DNA of 29,343 bases from Haplomitrium mnioides (GCA_049999725.1 JBNGIS010012497.1:1-29343), one strand, 5' to 3'; shown: positions 7,652-18,880, counted from the first letter of the stretch. Translations and numbers: made by a program. The notes: generated from the letters alone by a model not told the origin.

Positions 7652-8945
7652 CACCATTGGAGGAAATCTATGGAAGATCGGGCCAGAGAGGAGGACACCA
7701 GGATTGGAAGGGAGGAGGGGTCTGAAGTGTCTCAACGAATGCGGAAAGCGGACACGGGAAGGTATGAAGAAGCTCCCCGTGAGGAGGGCGGAGTGCGATT
7801 GGCTACTTTGATACCAACAGGAGACAACCATGGGCGAAATGAGATGGGGATGGTGTGGGAAGCCCAGTATAAGCAATTGGTGGTGCAAGAGGGACACATA
7901 TTCCATATAGGCTTCCAATTGCCTAGAGAATCAGAGCGGGCCCTCACCAGTCTCCTACATAATTTCAGTGATGCCTTTGCGTGGAGTCATGTGGATCTGA
8001 AGGGGGTCCCGAGAGAATTGGGGGAGCACCTGATCGACTTGGAACCAATAGCAATCCTGGTGCGACAATGGCAATACCGAATGAATCCCCGATTCTCCTT
8101 GCTGGTAAAGGAGGAGATAGACAAACTGTTGGAAGTCGATTTTATCTACCGAGTCCTCAATAGCAAATGGGTGTCCCCCCTAGTAGTGGTGCCCAAGAAG
8201 GTGGGATAAGACGGGGAGAAGAAGATTCGAGTATGCCAGGATTTTTGAAAGCTAAACAAGGCTATGAAGAAGGACCACTATTCGTTGCCTTTCACGGATG
8301 GGGTGCTGGATTTGGTGGCAGGGCAAGAAGTGTACAACTTTCTCAACGGGTACTTTGGATACAATCAAATCTGGATCCGAGAAGAGGATCAACTCAAAAC
8401 AACATTCACCACAGAATGGAGGGTGTTTGCTTTCAAGAGGATGCCCTTTGGATTGTGCAATGCACCATGAATGTTTCAGCAAATGATGATGAATATCTTC
8501 CACGACTATCTCAAAAAATTCTTGGAAGTGTTCATTGATGACTTTGTGGTGTATAGCAAGCTGGAGAATCATGAGCGGGATGTGAGGCTCACCCTCCAAC
8601 GATGCAGAGAAACGGGGCTGAGACTACACCCGGGCAAGTGCTTCTTTGAGGTGAAGAAAGGAATACTCCTTGGACATTGGATATCTAACCGGGGCATAGA
8701 GGTGGATCAGGAGAAGATCGCCAATTGGATGCAGGTTGCATTTCCCACCAGCCTGAAGGAGGTGCAAGGATTCTTGGGGTGCGTCGGATACTATCGAAGA
8801 TTCATCGACCAATTCACCTCAGTAGCTCTGCTCCTCACCCAAATGACCAAGGGGGGTAGCACATTTGAGGCCACCCTTGAAAGGCTGGCAAGTTTCATGG
8901 AACTGAAGAAGAGGCTGGCGAGCACCCCTGTATTAGTGCCTCCCA
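7652..8945 (+). pseudogene. pol: Reverse transcriptase, element A
   Basis: All Ty3-type RT landmarks can be read in one frame: FAWSHVDLKG, SKWVSPLVVVPKK, RVCQDF-stop-KLN (the usual DFRKLN), the MPFGLCNAP palm motif, and catalytic FIDDFVVYS with its DD. GFLGCVGYYRRFI follows in the connection domain. Stops: TAA 8207, TGA 8246 (Arg CGA in the family motif) and TGA 8468. A frameshift near 8945 moves the following RNase H to another frame. The enzyme would copy the RNA genome into DNA. X and BD lack this domain entirely. Confidence 0.88.
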
Positions 8946-8946
8946 G

Positions 8947-9330
8947 CTGGAGAAGGACTTCCATGTGATGATCGATGTATCTAGATTCTGCATCGGAGTG
9001 GTGCTGAGCCAAGTGGATGAGAAGGGATAGGATCATCCAATTTACTTTGCCAACAGGCTACTGGCTCCCGCAGAGAAGAATTACTCTGCCACAGATCAGG
9101 AAGCCCTAGGGATCATCTATGCCTTGAAGAAATTCAGGCATTATTTGCTGCATTATAAAGTGATATTCCATACGGATCACAATGCACTCAAATATATGGT
9201 GAACAAACCCGATATCACCGGTCAAATTGCGAGGTGGGTGCTTCTCCTGTAGGAGTTCAATTTCAAAGTGAGGATCAAACCAAGGAGGAAGCATAGCAAT
9301 GTCGACTTCTTCTCCAGAATTGCAGGTCCG
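8947..9330 (+). pseudogene. pol: RNase H, element A
   Basis: The retroelement RNase H acidic residues are present: D in VMIDVSRFCIGVVLSQ, E in DQEALGIIYALKKFRHYLL and D in FHTDHNALKYM. It lies in the frame shared with the integrase, shifted from the RT frame. Stops are TAG 9028 and TAG 9250 (LLL-stop-EF, where the family usually has Gln). This domain removes the RNA template and produces the PPT primer. Confidence 0.85.
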
Positions 9331-10710
9331 ATCAACCAGGAGGAGGTGGGTGATGCATTCCCTGATGAGGACCTATTCCATGTGAAAGCTGGAAGGGCCA
9401 CAGACTTTGCTACCATAATTGAATTCCTCTATTCCGCCCATATTCCGAAGGACAACAGTAGGGAGGAAGCTGTTGTGTTCCTCAAGAAGGTGAAGCCATA
9501 CCTCTTAATCAAAGGAGTGCTACATAAGAGGGGGTATGATGGGATGATCAGACGTTGTCTAGAGTCGGATTAGTCCATAGTGGTAATGTGGGCTCTTCAT
9601 GGAGAGGAGGTGGGAGGCCATTTTGCAGCAGACACCACGATCAGAAAAATCCTGGATGCAGGATACTGGTGGCCCACCTTGCACAAGGATGTGCATTTCT
9701 GGGTGAAGAGATGCGATGCCTGGTAGAGAACGAGACGGCGTGCAACAAATCAACACCATCCTCTGGTTCTCATCATTCCCCTGGCACCTTTTGAGAAGTG
9801 GGGAATTGACTTCATCGGCCCAATTGCACCTTCCACTCGTAAGGGCAACAAGTATATCTTACTGGCCACAGATTATGCAACCAAGTGGGTGGAGGCCAGA
9901 GCAACTCGAAAGGATGATGCCAAAACAGTGGCGGCCTTCCTCTATGAGCAAATGTTCTGCAGATTCAGGCCTCTTTTGGAGCTGGTGAGTGATCAAGGCA
10001 CCCACTTCATCAATCAGGTGATTCAAGACCTGATCAACCACTACTTGATCAAGTATAGACGCACCATGGCCTACCATCCCAAGGCTAATGGTCTTATGGA
10101 GAGAGCCAACGGGATTATGGAGAAGATCCTCAGTAAAACGGTGGCAGCCAACAAAGCAGATTGGGATCTCAAGTTGCTCACCGTAACCCATGCATACAAT
10201 TTGGCTTCCAAGACCACAACGGACCACTGTCCCTACTTTTTGGTCTTTGGGCAGCATGCTCTGGTACCAGTGGAGTATGAGATGCCAACCAGACAACTAC
10301 TGGAATAAGAAAGGATGGCAGAAGATCAAAGCAGGAGGGAAAGACTCTATCAGCTGAAGAGCTTGGATGAAACCAGAGAGCTTGCCCAAGGGAGGTTGGA
10401 GCACCAACAACAGTTGAAGAAGCAACAACATGATAAGGGGCTCAAACCAACTGACCTCTGGTAGGGGAATCTGGTGATGCTATATGACATCAGGTTAGTG
10501 TATTTCCCTGGGAAATTGCACACAAGGTGGATGGGGCCATTTGTGCTGAAGAAGCTACATCGGAATGAGTCAACAGAGTTGGAGACGTTGGAGAGACACA
10601 AATTCGCCAATCGAGTGCACTTCGACCGACTCGAGAGGTATGTCAATCAGGAGGAGGAGAGAGGGGAGCCAATTGTGATCCCACCGAAGGTACCCAACCA
10701 GCAGAGGTAA
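9331..10710 (+). pseudogene. pol: Integrase with Athila/Tat-like C-terminus, element A
   Basis: The zinc-binding region ALHGEEVGGHF...KRCDAW keeps its His residues. The second Cys has become Trp, and the next codon is TAG (9724). The catalytic core is intact: Asp 9808-9810 (WGIDFIGP), Asp 9991-9993 (VSDQGTHF) and Glu 10099-10101 (GLMERANG), an exact D-X35-E. The tail has LVYFPGKLHTRWMGPFVL and ends at TAA 10708-10710. There is no chromodomain. Other stops are 9571, 10306 and 10462. It would insert the DNA copy into the host genome. Confidence 0.9.
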
Positions 10711-10770
10711 GTTGAGTTGTGTGTGTGTGAGTTTGTGGGGGGTGAGGGGGTTTGTGGGGTTGTATTGCAG
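10707..10770 (+). other. Candidate GT-AG intron after pol (element A)
   Basis: CAGAG/GTAAGT is a strong plant 5' splice-site match, and the 3' side reads TTGTATTGCAG. The pol stop codon TAA lies inside the putative donor, so splicing would extend the reading frame towards the PPT. The length is 64 nt. Present at the same place in X and BD. Unproven. Confidence 0.38.
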
Positions 10771-10860
10771 CAGCTACGGAGGTCAACCAACGACCACTCA
10801 AAATAGGCACCCAGCAGAGCGAAGGAGAAGAAGAGTGTTCGCGGGGTTGCTTCACACTCG

Positions 10861-10869
10861 AAGGGGGAG
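10861..10869 (+). promoter_or_regulatory. Polypurine tract of element A
   Basis: AAGGGGGAG within CACACTCGAAGGGGGAGTTG, directly before TGTCAGCC at 10873. Confidence 0.88.
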
Positions 10870-10936
10870 TTGTGTCAGCCAGTGTAAGACAGAGTCCATT
10901 GGAACTCGGGTCAGAGGAATGTCAACCTCGGAGGAC

Positions 10937-11226
10937 GGTCAGCGCGGCGGTCCGCTTACCCCTTTGCGGGGTGGCATTGGACGACGTAGCTTCGAATGAC
11001 GTGGTACTCAGGGAGAGTCCGTAGGATCCTTCGAGTCAGAGACGAGTCACCCACGGAACCAAGTCAGCGCAACGGTCAGACTACCCCTTTGCGGAACGGC
11101 GCCGGATGGCGTAGCTTCGGATGACGTGGCGCTCAAGGAGGGTCCGATGGATCCTTCGGGTCAGAGACGAGTCAACCACGGAACCAAGTCAGTGCGACGG
11201 TCAGACTACCCCCTTGCAGAACTACG
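10937..11226 (+). repeat. Three GC-rich modules in A's LTR
   Basis: GTCAGCG...GTCCGCTTACCCCTTTGCGG-type modules at about 10937, 11064 and 11187, a step of ~125 bases. The interleaved ACGT motifs include TGACGTGGT at 10997 and TGACGTGGC at 11122-11130. Confidence 0.8.
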
Positions 11227-11837
11227 TTGGACGGCGGGCACGGAAGGAAGTCAACCTCAATACGTGGCACTTCGAAGGAGTCTGAAGAATCCTACGGGCT
11301 TCCCTATCCGTCGGATCCTTGGGCTTGGGATCCGAGGTCAACTACGAGACAAGGTCAAAGCGGCAATCCAACTTCCAAGTTGAATGTGGAGTCGGACGGC
11401 GGCAACGGAAGAAAAGTCAACAACGGACCTAGGTTTTGAAGGGTTCTACGAACTCGGATCCACGGGGATCTTTGAATGTGAATCTTGGAGATTCCGTGGG
11501 ACTTCTTTTCCACGGGATTCTTCGGAACTATGTTTCGAAAGGTTCTTCAAACTAGAGTTCTGTGGGAACCTTCGGAATCTCAGTTCGCGAGATTCCTTAG
11601 ACTCACCTCCGTGTTACCGTTGTACTTGGCATCATTTGACTAACTGGCGGGACACGCGTCGCAACGTCCGAATCCGAGCCAACAGGATTAACAAACAGTA
11701 GGGACAGGTGTTGCAACCTCCTAATCCGAGCCTAACGAGATTAACAATTAATGTGCAAGCAAACTAGAGACGTGACGAGCAATCTTGAGACAAGGAAAAC
11801 GCAAACAAGGTAAGGCAGGATCGAATTCCAATGAGAA

Positions 11838-11842
11838 GCTAC
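11838..11842 (+). repeat. Target site duplication of BD (left copy)
   Basis: GCTAC immediately before the BD LTR end, matched exactly by GCTAC at 25914-25918. Five bases is the normal Ty3/gypsy size. LTR X has GCTATGTGAAGCAG at the homologous place, which fits an empty site within A's LTR. Confidence 0.93.
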
Positions 11843-12100
11843 TGTCGCTCCCTTGTCCCAGGCCTTAACCTTCTCAATCGCCTCTTTGGAAGTAATTGAG
11901 GACAGATTGTAGGCTTTCAAGTTCTTTTCTCAGATGGTCCCTTGCCAGTTACCACTTTCAAGCTCTAAGGATTCTCCCTTTCCTTTCCAGCCTTTAACCC
12001 ACCACTCACTCTCTCTTGGTTGCACTCAAGTCAGTTATTCAAACATCCCCAAGTCCACATTCATTGTCCCCCTCAGTTGTGTTGTGTGTAATTCTTCCAC

Positions 12101-12106
12101 TTTATT
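12101..12106 (-). terminator. Candidate poly(A) signal, BD 3' LTR
   Basis: AATAAA on the minus strand, about 360 bases downstream of the TATA box. Confidence 0.45.
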
Positions 12107-12460
12107 CAAAGGACCCAATGACTTAGGCCTTGCCACCTTATTTGTGCTTGGGGCAGAATGGATGTTGTGACCTGCACCAATTTTCAACAAAACAGGACTG
12201 AACTCTCCCTCTCAAGGTTGTCATAGGTTTGATACGACTAATGTGTCTAGTTATCCTAATAAGATCTAACTCCTAAACTATCCTACAAGATCAGAGGCAA
12301 AGAGCATTCACCCCCAGGCTATCAGAACTAAATCAAGAGATTGGACTCCCCCTTCAGATCTGTCCCAGGGTCTGCTCAATTTTCTTGATGTCTACTAATC
12401 TAACAAATCTCCAGAACACACTTGCAGAAAGGAAATCTAACTACACATATACACAAATAG

Positions 12461-12467
12461 TTTATAC
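12461..12467 (-). promoter_or_regulatory. TATA box, BD 3' LTR
   Basis: TATAAA within ACTGTATAAAC on the minus strand, at the place of the TATATAT box in LTRs X, C and A. In the 5' LTR the same spot reads TATGTAAAC and is degraded. Confidence 0.5.
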
Positions 12468-13538
12468 AGTATTTGCAAGAGAAACCAAGTCCTTGAAGGC
12501 CCTCTGGATTTCCACCAATTGTCACCTCCCTTTTGAATCCTTGCTGCCTTACAACCTGCAACCCAGCCTTCCAACAACTTACCTATACACCATTCTCTCC
12601 AGATAGTTTTCTACTTCCATCGCTAGAAGCCTTGGATTTACTTCCTTAGGATCGGAAGAGGATTTCTTTCACTCCCACCTTTGGGAGACAGTCTTCCTGA
12701 CTGCAGGTAGCTCACTCCACCCCCGAGCCTAGACGAGTCATCCAGCGCAGTGCGCAGGCACTAACGCAGCCCCCTCCCTCTCAACTCCACTTGAAGAATC
12801 ACACTAGAGTGTACTCCAAACACTCTGGGCTAATGCGCTTGCACAAGGAAATGCCGAGACGACTCCAAGCTCCTCACTTGGCAGCCTCTCCTTAGTTCTC
12901 AACAGGCCAGAATCCCTTTGAACTATCGTATCGGTCCACCTCCGCTCTGGTCCACCGGCAAGAACGAGTTCACTTGGATTGCTCGAGCATCAAGAGCTCC
13001 TCACTCTGCGACTCTCGGCGCCCCTCCAGTCTACCTCCAAATCCCCCTGGCCCCTTGGAGCTAGTACACCCGCTTCACGTAATTCCTCATTGAATTCTTA
13101 CTCCTGCCTTACCATGCGTGATTTCCCTGTCTTGCGGTCGCTGTTGCTTCCTGCAATTGCCCGTACATCAACCTGAAGAAATTTGAAGGCCATCAAGGTA
13201 TACTCTCCCGCGCACTGATCCCACGAGCCCGATCCGATGAATAGTCGTTAATCCCGTTGGCTTGGATTAGGACGTGACGCTGCGTGTCCTCTACGGTCGT
13301 TATTCCCATTACAACGGAATGGGAGAAGGCGTCGTGTGTCCTGTCGGACGATTAGGAAGATCCAAGTACAACGGTAATGTAAAAGTGAGTCCGAGGAATC
13401 TCGTGAGTTGAGATTCTATAGATTCCCGCGGAGCTAGGTCCGAAAGGTTCTTCGGAACAGAGTTCCGAAGCGCCCCGCGGAACCTTGCCTACGTAATTGC
13501 CAAAGATTCCTCCGCAAATCCCAAGTCGTTCTCTGCGC

Positions 13539-13547
13539 GCCACGTCA
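13539..13547 (-). promoter_or_regulatory. TGACGTGGC motif in BD 3' LTR
   Basis: One exact minus-strand TGACGTGGC. Nearby copies near 13703 and 13965 are changed by single transitions in the ACGT core (ACGT to ACAT or ATGT), as expected from CpG decay. Confidence 0.45.
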
Positions 13548-14159
13548 TCCACTACACCGCCGTCCAATGCCATTCTGCAAGGGGGTAGGCTGGCCGTCGC
13601 ACTGACCCTCCTTTTCGAAGTTGATCCGCTCGCAGCCCGAGGTCCGATGAACTCTCACTTGCTGCCGCATGTCCTCTGACTTTGCTCGAGGCTCCCCGAG
13701 TCGCCATGTCATCCAAAAGGCGTCGTCCGACGCCGCCCCGCAAAAGGGTAGGCGGACCGTAGGCTGATTTCCTTCCAAAGTTGACCCACGGAATCCCCTC
13801 CTCGCATCTCAGAGCGCCACGTCGTTCGAAGGCCACCACCCGACGCCGTCCCGCAAGAGGGTAGACGGACCGTCGCGCTGACCCCTTTTCCAAAGTTGAC
13901 CGTGGACTTCCATTTCCTTTGTCCACGTTTCCGAAACGCTCCGCGGACTCCCTGCACTTGCTCGCCACATCATCCAAAAAACCTCTGCGGACTCCATGCA
14001 CTCGCCGAGTAAGAACTTGTACCGGCGTCACCGTTTCATCATTCCTTCAAAATAAGAACTATGCACGTGCCCGAGGCTCCCTTCGTTAACTTTTTCGAAA
14101 GCTTGATATAAGAACTACAAGGCCCCTTTGGACCGTTCGCCCCTCTGTTGAACTTTCGG

Positions 14160-14680
14160 ATGATGCGGCTGTACCCCGTCAAACTTTCTCCCTTGGTCAT
14201 GCCGAAGCTTCAAAGAATCACCCTTTCAGCGCCGCTTGCTCCTCCGTCGGTCGCACCAGGGTTAACTTGATTTTTCGGCCGACTTCATCTTGCTCATTGA
14301 TTCATCGATACATTGCCTTTTCGGCGTACCCCTCGTTTTCCCCAACCGGATCAACGCTATATTGCCCTTTTGGCTCAGCCTTCTTCTCGTTGGACGGTTC
14401 GCGATGGATCACTATTTCAGCCCTGTCGCTCTTCGTTGGATGGGATCGCCAATAAATTGCCTTTTCGCCTCCACTTGCTCTTTGTTGGACCGTTTGGTGA
14501 TTTGTCCCCCTTTCGGCTCTCCTCTGCTTTTCCTCCTGTCGGATCTGCGCTAAGTCGCCCCTTCAGCGTCCTCGATCCTCCTCCGCTTGGATCTTCGATA
14601 AATTACCCTTCTGGAACTCTTCCGTTTTCCATCAGCTAGACTTACGATATGTCACCATTTTGGGTCTTCCTCCTCGCTCC
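14160..14680 (-). repeat. ~48-bp tandem array in BD 3' LTR
   Basis: Diverged units with cores like CGATAAATTACCC or CTATATTGCCC, followed by TTTTGGC or TTTCGGC on the plus strand, repeat about every 48 bases. This is the reverse of the array in LTR X. Confidence 0.65.
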
Positions 14681-15449
14681 CCGGTTGAACTCTTCGCGGA
14701 TCCCTCTTAAGTGGGTTCCCCACGTCATAAGACGGATCGGAACCCTATTAAGCTGGATCCCCACTTAGGAAGGCAGCTTCCCGTAGATCTTCGGGCTCCT
14801 TGGAGCTGCCACGTCTTCTGTAGAATCCCGTGAATCGCTCCGAAGATGCCACGTTTCTGTGGAATCTCGCGGGGCCTTCAGGAAACTCCACGCTTCCGCT
14901 AGGATCCGCGGATTCAAAAAGAGAGCTTGATCAGCCCTTGCAGGGCGCGCTCCTGCTTGCGGGATTGATGCATCCCCCTTCCCTGGCCTCGCTCGCTTTG
15001 TGATGATCTCGCCTCCTCATTTTGTCCTCGATCCTTGCTTCCTGATTTGTGGCCGCTGCAGAACATGTCTGCGATCTGCCTCCTCTAAGTGCCTTCGGAT
15101 GTCTGCTTGTGGATTCGTTCTTCCTCCTCGGATCACTTCGCTTGGAGTGGGCGTTCCATCTTCCTTTGCTCAGCCTTGATCCTTGCATCCTCCTGAGGCC
15201 TATGGATTCTCATTGGCTTACTTTGAATTTTGGAATGAGGCCCCTCCTCTGGCTGGCGATCACTGTCCTCTGCTCATCCTTCCGCCATGATCCTGTCTTC
15301 CTCTTAGGAATCATGCGCCTTGCTGTTATTGGTTGTTTGAGAGTAATCCGTGGCTTTTGAGAGGCCTTCACACTTGCCAACGGCCATTGTGCCAGAGATT
15401 CTTTCGATTTCTTGAATTCTGCTTTAGGCACCTGAATCGCTGGCTAACA

Positions 15450-15469
15450 TAACTCCCCCTTCAAGTGTG
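15450..15469 (-). promoter_or_regulatory. Polypurine tract of element BD
   Basis: On the minus strand, CACACTTGAAGGGGGAGTTA runs directly into the LTR start TGTTAGCC. Confidence 0.88.
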
Positions 15470-15550
15470 AAGCGTCCCCACGAACACACTTCTTCTCCCT
15501 CAATTGGTGGGTGCCTCTACTGTTGGTCGCTGGCTCGAATTCTGTAACTC

Positions 15551-15630
15551 CTGCAAAACAACCCCACGAAGCACCCCCCACAAAACACACACACACACAC
15601 ACACACACATACACCTACATAAGAGCTTAC
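15551..15630 (-). other. Candidate GT-AG intron after pol (element BD)
   Basis: On the minus strand CCAGAG/GTAAGC opens and TGTTTTGCAG/GAGTTACAG closes an 80-nt stretch rich in GT repeats. The boundaries match those of X and A. Unproven. Confidence 0.36.
15585..15609. repeat. (AC)n microsatellite
   Basis: About twelve AC units, (GT)n in element orientation, within the spacer between pol tail and PPT. It replaces the G22 run of X. Confidence 0.92.
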
Positions 15631-16580
15631 CTCTGGTTGTTGGGCACCCTTGATGGGGTCACAATTGGGCTCTTTTCCTTCTTCCCCTGATTCTCATATT
15701 TTTTCGGTCTGTCGAAGTGCACCTTGTTGTCCCCTGCTGGCATGAGAGTAGCCCGTTGAACTCTGCCTTCCTTCCGATGAACTTCTTCGGACCTCCCTGT
15801 GTCCGCTTGCTCCATCCGATTATGCACTTCAGACTTGTCTCCTCTTTGGATCCTGGTGCCCTCACCTCGGGCCTCATCTGCCGCTGATTCCCTCCACTGG
15901 TGCTCTGGTCTGTCGTAGGCAGATAATTCATGTTGGTTGATAGACACCACACCCTCCTCCGACAGATCCTCCTCTGTCACCTCACTTACCATTTGCACCT
16001 AGTAGTGGTACTTTGAGTCCTCTTCTTCTTCGGACCACTCACTGTCATACTCCATCTCAAACTGTGTTTCTCCCAAGTGAGGAACAAGACCGTAATGCAT
16101 TGTCGTTTTTTCGAGGCCAAACACCAGTGTGGAGTTCCCCCAATTGTGCATCACTTTGGTCCCATACAACCACGGCCTTCCTATCAACACTGGGTAAGGA
16201 GAAGCTCTGGTGGGTTGCATTACCAGATAATTCAGTTTGAACTCTTTTCCCCTATGACGGTTGGAATTTGGAGAAGAGACCCCAATGGCTTTACTTGCAA
16301 TCCATCTGCCAGCCTCATGATTCGGGCTGTATGGTGGAATTCCGTGAATCGCTGTTTGTGCGTTGTCTCCTCCACCATAATGTTGACTCCCGCCCCTCCA
16401 TCTACGGGCACTAAGGACAATGTGCAACCTGCGATCTGGATGTCGATCTCAGTGGCCCTCTTGTTCTCACAGACTAGTTGCAAATCTGCTAGAGCTCCCA
16501 CCTTGGGTAGCCTCCATCTCCTCTTCGCTCCCATCAGTAATTCTCGGAGCTGTCTTTGATACAGAGGGCTATCCTTGATC
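15627..16580 (-). pseudogene. pol: Protease fused to pol tail, RT-integrase deleted (element BD)
   Basis: The protease active site is VPVDGGAGVNIM, and VLIGRPWLYGTKVMHNW lies downstream. The frame then passes from ATLMPAGDNK straight into VHFDRPKKYENQ, the C-terminal end of pol. In element A these two points are ~2.8 kb apart, so RT, RNase H and integrase are gone. A one-base loss near 16250 and a TAG at a Trp codon (KYHY-stop-VQMVSE; A has TGG) break the frame. The start of the protease is separated from this part by solo LTR C and continues at 20378. The frame ends at 15627. Confidence 0.82.
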
Positions 16581-16585
16581 TGTTG
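16581..16585. repeat. Target site duplication of solo LTR C (left)
   Basis: TGTTG before the LTR. The right copy at 20373-20377 is CGTTG, four of five matching. With C and one copy removed, BD's protease frame continues in line with element A (GQLIKDS in A). Confidence 0.85.
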
Positions 16586-17389
16586 TGCCAGCCAGTGCTT
16601 TGGAGCATTCAAGCGGAATTCACAAAATCAGAAGCACCATTGGCCATATGTTCCCTTTGCGAATGTGAAGGCCTCTCAGGAACAACTTATTACCTCAAAC
16701 AGTTGATAAGAGCAGGGCGCATGAGTCTTGGAAGGGAAATAAGATCATGGCAGAGGAGAGGAGGAAGGAGAGCAGTGATCGCCAGCCAGGGGAGGGGCCC
16801 TATTTTCAAATTCAAAGCAGGCCAGCGAGAATCCGTGGGCCTAAGGAGGATGCGGAGATCAGAGCATGGGGAGAAGGAACAGAGCAGCCACTCATGGCGA
16901 GGCGATCGCATGAGGAAGAAGAAGGGATCAACAACAAGGAAGCCCGAAGGCACTTCGAAGAAAGGCAGATCGCGGGGGTCCTACAGTGGCCACAAATCGG
17001 GAAGCAAGCATTAGGAGCTGACAGGAGGAGGTGAGATTGTCACGAGGGCGAGCAAGGCCAGGGAAGAGGGACGCCTCGATCTCACAAGCAAGAGTGAGCC
17101 TTGTAGAGGCCGATCGAACGCTCCATCCGAGTCGGTAAGTCCTGGCGGAAGAGTGGAGTCCCTGAAAGGTCCCGCGAGATTCCACGGAAACGTGGTGTAT
17201 CCAGAGCCCTTCGCAGGATTCCACGGACGACGTGGAAGCACCAGGAGGCCCGCGGATCTGCGGAAAGGCACCTCCCTAAGTGGGGAGCCCATTTAACCTG
17301 GTTCTAATCCGTCTTACGACGTGGGGAGCCCGGTTAAGAGGGATCTGCAAGGAACCCAACATGGGAGCAAGGACAAGGGCCCGAAACAG

Positions 17390-17830
17390 TGACTTATCGC
17401 GGGTCTGGTTGAAGGAAAACGGGAGAGTGCCGGAAGGGCGATGTATCGAAGATCCGAGAGGGGGAGGAGCGCGGAAGCCGAAGGGGCAACCTAGCAAAGA
17501 TTCGTCAAGAGGAAACTTAGAGAAGAGCCAAAAGAGGGACTGATCACCAGTCTGAACGAATAAGAGCGAGTGAAGGCGAAAAGACGACTTGTCGGCAAAC
17601 CGGTTTGAACGACGCGCATCCGTGGCGAAGTGGTGACCCATTGCCAACTGTCCAACGAGAAGAAGGCTGAGCCAGAAGGGCGATATGGCACCTATCCGGT
17701 GGGGGAAACGAAGGGCACGGCAAAAGGACGATATATCGGCAAATCGGCGAGCGAGATGAGAGTGGCCAAAAAACAAAGCTAAACGCCGGTGCGACTGATG
17801 GAGGAGCTACCGACGCCGAAAGGGTGACTA
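17390..17830 (+). repeat. ~48-bp tandem array in LTR C
   Basis: The same degenerate array as in LTR X, with cores such as CGATGTATCG, CGACTTGTCGG, CGATATGGCACC and CGATATATCGG about 48 bases apart. Confidence 0.7.
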
Positions 17831-18163
17831 TTCGTTGCTTTGGAAACTTGGAGGGTGAAAGTTCAACGGGGTGCGGCAGGCGTCCGAAAGTTCGAAAGGG
17901 CGAATGATCCAAAAGAGCCTAATAGTTTTTATAGCGAGATTTCGAAAGTGTTAACGAAGCTAGCCTCATGCGCGCGTAGTTCTTACTTCGAAGGTACGTC
18001 GAAACAACAACATTGGCACCTTTCTTATTCGGCGAGCATAGGAAGTCCGCGGCGGTTCTACAGATGACATGACGAGCGCATGGAGTCCGCGGGAGGCTTC
18101 GAAAACATGGCGCGCTGAGGACCTTGGATGTGTTTCCGAAGGTCAACTTCGGAAGAAGGGTCC

Positions 18164-18447
18164 GCGCGACGGTCCGCCTACCCCTTTGCGGGGCGGCCTT
18201 TTGGATGACATGGCGCTTTGGGAAGCGTACAGGGGTTCCGTGGGTCAACATCGGAAGGAGGTCAGCGCAACGGTCCGCCTACCCCTTTGCGGGGCAGCGG
18301 CCTTCGGAGGATGTGGCGACTCTAGGGAGCCCGAGGCAATTCACGGGACACGCAGCGCAAGGAGAGGAGTTCACCTGACCTCGGGCAACATGTGGGTCAA
18401 CTACGGAGGGAGAGGTCAACGTGACGGTCAGCCTACCCCCGCAGCGT
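18164..18447 (+). repeat. Three GC-rich modules in LTR C
   Basis: Modules at about 18164, 18263 and 18415 with the TACCCCTTTGCGGGG core. One intact TGACGTGGC follows at 18467-18475, and earlier ones are changed to TGACATGGC. Confidence 0.78.
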
Positions 18448-18880
18448 CGGGCAATGGTGCAGCGGATGACGTGGCGCGAGGAGAAGAAAAGAGAATCTAC
18501 GGAGGGATCTAAGGAGATTCCTTGGAGTCGATTCCGTGGGGCACTGCAGAACTTGGTTCTTCGGACCTGGTTCTGTAGGAATCTAAGGAATCTCTTCTCG
18601 CAAGATTCCTCGGAGCTCCTCGTTCAAGTTACCATTGTTCTTGGCTTTTCCTCGACCAACTGTAGGACACGCAGAGCCTTCTCCCATCCCGTGGTAACGA
18701 GATTACCGAACAGTAAAGCCACACGTCGTCGTCCCCTATTCCGAGCTAACGGCAATACGACTATTCATCGGATCGGGCGTCAAGGGGCAGCGCGCGAGAG
18801 GAGTATACATTGTTTGCTTTCGAATTCTTTTGGGTTGATGCACATGCAATCTCAAGGCGCGAGGCGACTGCATGCGAAGG

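Larger units (their letters stand above)
5469..10872 (+). mobile_element. Element A: internal region of an Athila/Tat-like Ty3/gypsy element
   Basis: The domain order is gag, zinc knuckles, protease, RT, RNase H, integrase, which is the Ty3/gypsy order. There is no chromodomain. The integrase tail has FPGKLHTRWMGPF, as in the non-chromovirus Athila/Tat branch. The region starts in mid-gag because element X is inserted there, so the PBS, 5' LTR and gag N-terminus are outside the window. It carries roughly 16 in-frame stops and several frameshifts. It is the only copy here that keeps RT and integrase, and so represents the autonomous partner type. Confidence 0.88.
10873..11842 (+). mobile_element. 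3' LTR of element A, first part (short type)
   Basis: Begins TGTCAGCCAGTG after the PPT. After these 12 shared bases it reaches the three-module zone within ~65 bases, whereas LTR X needs ~1.55 kb. It therefore lacks the purine-rich block and the 48-bp array. It is interrupted at 11842 by element BD and resumes at 25919. The joined LTR would be about 2.2 kb. Confidence 0.87.
11843..15449 (-). mobile_element. 3' LTR of element BD (3607 bp)
   Basis: Starts TGTTAGCC at 15449 after the PPT and ends GGGAGCGACA at 11843, in minus orientation. It contains the 48-bp array (about 14160-14680), three GC-rich modules (about 13560-13900), a TATA box and AATAAA. It has one copy of the segment duplicated in X and C. 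The apparent small open frames across it are not conserved with the 5' LTR. Confidence 0.9.

Noticed and set aside
11934-12606. Pyrimidine-rich plus-strand open frames as host exons
   Set aside because: They are antisense to the R-U5 part of BD's 3' LTR and have equivalents in the other LTRs.
13552-14031. Long GC-rich open frames across the three-module zone of the LTRs
   Set aside because: The frame and length change between LTR copies, and the repeated modules create the openness. No family resemblance.
14160-14680. CRISPR-like array
   Set aside because: The ~48-bp units are contiguous and degenerate, without identical repeats separated by unique spacers, and lie in plant retrotransposon LTRs.
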